In this document: piece by piece, positions 5,856 through 6,260 of the stretch
How the letters are laid out: each line of letters begins with the position of its first letter
Numbering within the stretch: the first letter of the stretch is position 1
From: Thermoanaerobaculaceae bacterium
GTDB taxonomy: Bacteria; Acidobacteriota; UBA4820
Assembly: GCA_012798145.1 (NCBI GenBank)
Contig: JAAZNT010000264.1
Location: 1-6,260, forward strand
Direction of reading: 5' to 3'
Length of the DNA: 6,260 bases
Notes under the pieces: generated by a model
What the model was told of the DNA's origin: nothing
Databases searched by the model: none
The model's input: the letters and a program-made list of their open reading frames with translations, nothing else
Translations under genes and position numbers: made by a program

Positions 5856-6260
5856 TCAGTTTCTTCCAAAAATCTTAGAAAGCAAACCGGGAAGTTTTAG
5901 AGTTTCTTCCTTTTTCAATTCTCCAAAGAGGCATATTTGAATCCAGTTTCTTGAAAGAAGGTATTCACTCATATAACTTATGAGATACCCCAATCTTGCA
6001 AGTTCGTCGCCAACATTTTTTGATGATAATGTTTTGGGAACAACAATTGTAAAGACGGCGGGAGCGGCTATTTCCGGAGGGGCTAAAATTTCAATTTTTT
6101 GATTATTAAGTTCTTCCCTTAGCGCGGCGGAAAAATCTGCAATATCCTGAACTTTCTTTTCAAAGTCAAGTCTTGCAAGAGCAGCGGCGAGGGCGGAAAA
6201 CAAATTTGAAGAAGTCGTGTATGGTATCCCGTGCTTTTCGGCGTATCTTCCCAAATCAAG
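5856..6260 (-). CDS. Class V PLP-dependent aminotransferase, C-terminal part (start outside window)
   Basis: The open frame enters from the right edge and ends at TGA (5858-5856), giving the last 134 residues. It matches the small C-terminal domain of class V (fold type I) PLP enzymes: IPYTTSSNLFSALAAAL resembles their 'TP..n...aL..al' element, followed by a helix with a pattern like 'R...LreeL', a strand region ending PAVFTIVVP, and SEYLLSRNWIQICLFGE near the end, where the family carries a conserved 'R.w.RI..fG' stretch. The PLP-binding lysine would lie upstream, outside the window. Substrate cannot be assigned: serine-, alanine- or aminoethylphosphonate-type transaminases and cysteine-desulfurase relatives share this part. 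A TTG at 6254 is only the first in-window start-like codon; the frame stays open to 6260, so the gene is truncated by the window, not broken. PPK2 follows 23 bp downstream. Confidence 0.8.
   Translation of the reverse strand, partial: LDLGRYAEKHGIPYTTSSNLFSALAAALARLDFEKKVQDIADFSAALREELNNQKIEILAPPEIAAPAVFTIVVPKTLSSKNVGDELARLGYLISYMSEYLLSRNWIQICLFGELKKEETLKLPGLLSKIFGRN

Noticed and set aside
1..6260. CRISPR arrays, transposon ends, tRNA or rRNA genes, prophage signals
   Set aside because: No spaced direct repeats, inverted terminal repeats, cloverleaf or rRNA-like segments were seen; nearly all sequence is ordinary coding DNA of similar composition.

Overview
The window is a compact, AT-rich bacterial stretch with no RNA gene, mobile element, CRISPR array or gene-free gap over 300 bases. 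It suits an anaerobic or little-studied bacterium, but the sequence does not fix the phylum. Supporting signs are short intergenic gaps, Shine-Dalgarno sites before most genes, sigma70-type promoter hexamers, a bacterial glutamyl-tRNA synthetase, and a DUF1848 protein, a family I associate mainly with anaerobes.

Layout. At the left edge a minus-strand gene begins at 70 and runs off the window; only 23 residues are visible, and they resemble the start of a cyclic-nucleotide-binding (Crp-like) domain. Diverging from it is a plus-strand DUF1848 gene (142-963). Its -10 box places the predicted transcript start on the A of its ATG, so the mRNA may be leaderless. DUF1848 converges on gltX, and the two share a TTAA stop palindrome (960-963).

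The rest reads on the minus strand. From right to left it holds the C-terminal part of a class V PLP aminotransferase (6260-5856), a tandem-domain PPK2 (polyphosphate:AMP phosphotransferase type, 5832-4357), a leukotriene-A4-hydrolase-type M1 aminopeptidase (4250-2463) and gltX (2462-960). The aminotransferase and PPK2 genes are 23 bp apart and probably cotranscribed. A 106-bp AT-rich gap with a good promoter separates them from the aminopeptidase-gltX pair, which abuts with no gap (TAA then ATG).

How they may work together. The aminopeptidase frees amino acids from peptides and GluRS charges glutamate onto tRNA, releasing AMP. The PPK2 would turn AMP into ADP using polyphosphate. This is a plausible amino-acid and energy-salvage neighbourhood, but the functional link is inference from adjacency. 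No clearly new multi-gene system is visible. The most unusual items are DUF1848 with its C-terminal radical-SAM-like cysteines and leaderless start, and the degenerate N-terminal half of the PPK2.
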